Below, piece after piece: positions 5,677 to 5,934 of a stretch of DNA of 5,934 nucleotides. The notes under the pieces are model-generated. The model was not told the origin of the DNA. It did no database searches and worked only from the letters and a program-made list of their open reading frames with translations. Within the stretch, counting starts at the first letter, position 1; each line of letters opens with the position of its first letter. The stretch is from Desulfomicrobiaceae bacterium (GTDB lineage Bacteria > Desulfobacterota > Desulfovibrionia > Desulfovibrionales > Desulfomicrobiaceae), in contig DPEO01000047.1 in the NCBI GenBank assembly GCA_003530935.1, positions 8,793-14,726 of the forward strand. The letters run 5' to 3'. Both the position numbers and the translations under genes were made by a program.

Positions 5677-5934
5677 TGCCTCTCTGCCTTGACTGGGATG
5701 ACGACGCCCTTGGTGTCCCCCTGCGTCCAGAAGACTCGTTGTGGCAGGCCATGGGATGTGCGGATCCTGGCTGGCCTGGACCGGAGCGGGTGAGAGTGCT
5801 TGCGGCCTGTTCTTCGACCTTGGACGTGGCCTGGCAGCTGGTGCGGCGCGGAGAGCTCGCCCCGTGGGATTCGGTGCTATGCGCCCGCCAATGGGCAGGC
5901 CGAGGGCAGATGCGGCGGTCGTGGGCTTCACCGC
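5676..5934 (+). CDS. Probable biotin--[acetyl-CoA-carboxylase] ligase, N-terminal part (3'-truncated by window edge)
   Basis: Biotin protein ligases make biotinyl-AMP and attach biotin to a lysine of carboxylase carrier proteins in the cytoplasm. The first 86 residues are visible. Residues 39-56 (VRVLAACSSTLDVAWQLV) match the substrate-entry strand and helix with the SST(N/D) motif. Residues 69-86 (CARQWAGRGQMRRSWASP) match the biotin/biotinyl-AMP binding loop, QQAGRGRRGRKWFSP in E. coli BirA. Only about 38 residues precede the catalytic domain, so there is no BirA-type winged-helix repressor domain, and a monofunctional class I ligase is expected. BirA Arg118 aligns with Gln78. The ATG at 5676 shares its A with the cheR stop codon (TGATG), suggesting translational coupling; the nearest purine-rich stretch, AAGAAGG at 5656-5662, is 13 bases upstream. 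The catalytic lysine region and C-terminal domain lie outside the window. A related lipoate-ligase-fold enzyme is a less likely alternative. Confidence 0.75.
   Translation, partial: MPLCLDWDDDALGVPLRPEDSLWQAMGCADPGWPGPERVRVLAACSSTLDVAWQLVRRGELAPWDSVLCARQWAGRGQMRRSWASP

Noticed and set aside
5425..5931. 168-codon minus-strand open frame at the right edge
   Set aside because: It is antisense to the CheR tail and the ligase start. Its composition is Arg/Ala/Pro/Ser from complementing GC-rich codons, while the plus-strand frame carries clear ligase motifs.

Overview
The window is one stretch of same-strand (+) genes with almost no non-coding DNA. It holds most of a chemosensory (chemotaxis-type) operon, cheA-cheW-cheB-cheR, followed by the first 86 codons of a probable biotin-protein ligase gene. 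The sequence is GC-rich, with frequent TTG and CTC/CTG leucine codons. The protein style (a CheA with tandem CheW domains and a REC domain, CheR with the CRNVAIYF motif, CheB with GVSTGGP) resembles Desulfovibrio-like Desulfobacterota (formerly Deltaproteobacteria). That placement is an impression from remembered family sequences, not a search result.

Layout. Positions 1-2829 encode a hybrid CheA histidine kinase. It is open at the left edge, so its Hpt (P1) phospho-transfer domain must lie outside the window. In order it carries a P2-position alpha/beta domain, a roughly 100-residue Pro/Ala linker, the P3 dimerisation helices, the P4 ATPase, two CheW-like domains and a C-terminal receiver (REC) domain. 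Positions 2839-3279 encode a stand-alone CheW adaptor, 3293-4363 the CheB methylesterase, and 4378-5676 a CheR methyltransferase with a 150-residue Pro-rich tail. The partial ligase gene begins at 5676, sharing one base with the cheR stop codon, and runs off the right edge.

How the parts work together. Methyl-accepting receptors encoded elsewhere would be coupled by CheW to the CheA kinase. CheA autophosphorylates and can pass phosphate to its own REC domain and to the REC domain of CheB. CheB demethylates or deamidates receptor glutamates/glutamines, and CheR methylates them back, giving adaptation. No separate cheY, cheZ, cheC/cheD or receptor gene is visible. The output is therefore either the fused REC domain, a CheY outside the window, or both. 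Gaps between genes are 9, 13 and 14 bases plus one overlap, so a single transcript is likely. No promoter, terminator, RNA gene, mobile element or CRISPR was found, and there is no gene-free stretch longer than 15 bases.

Nothing here amounts to a clearly new system. The points most worth a second look are the tandem-CheW-REC kinase architecture, the long basic Pro-rich tail of CheR ending in a Lys/Leu helix, a possible pair of alternative hairpins at the cheB-cheR junction, and a biotin ligase coupled to the chemosensory operon with a changed biotinyl-AMP loop.
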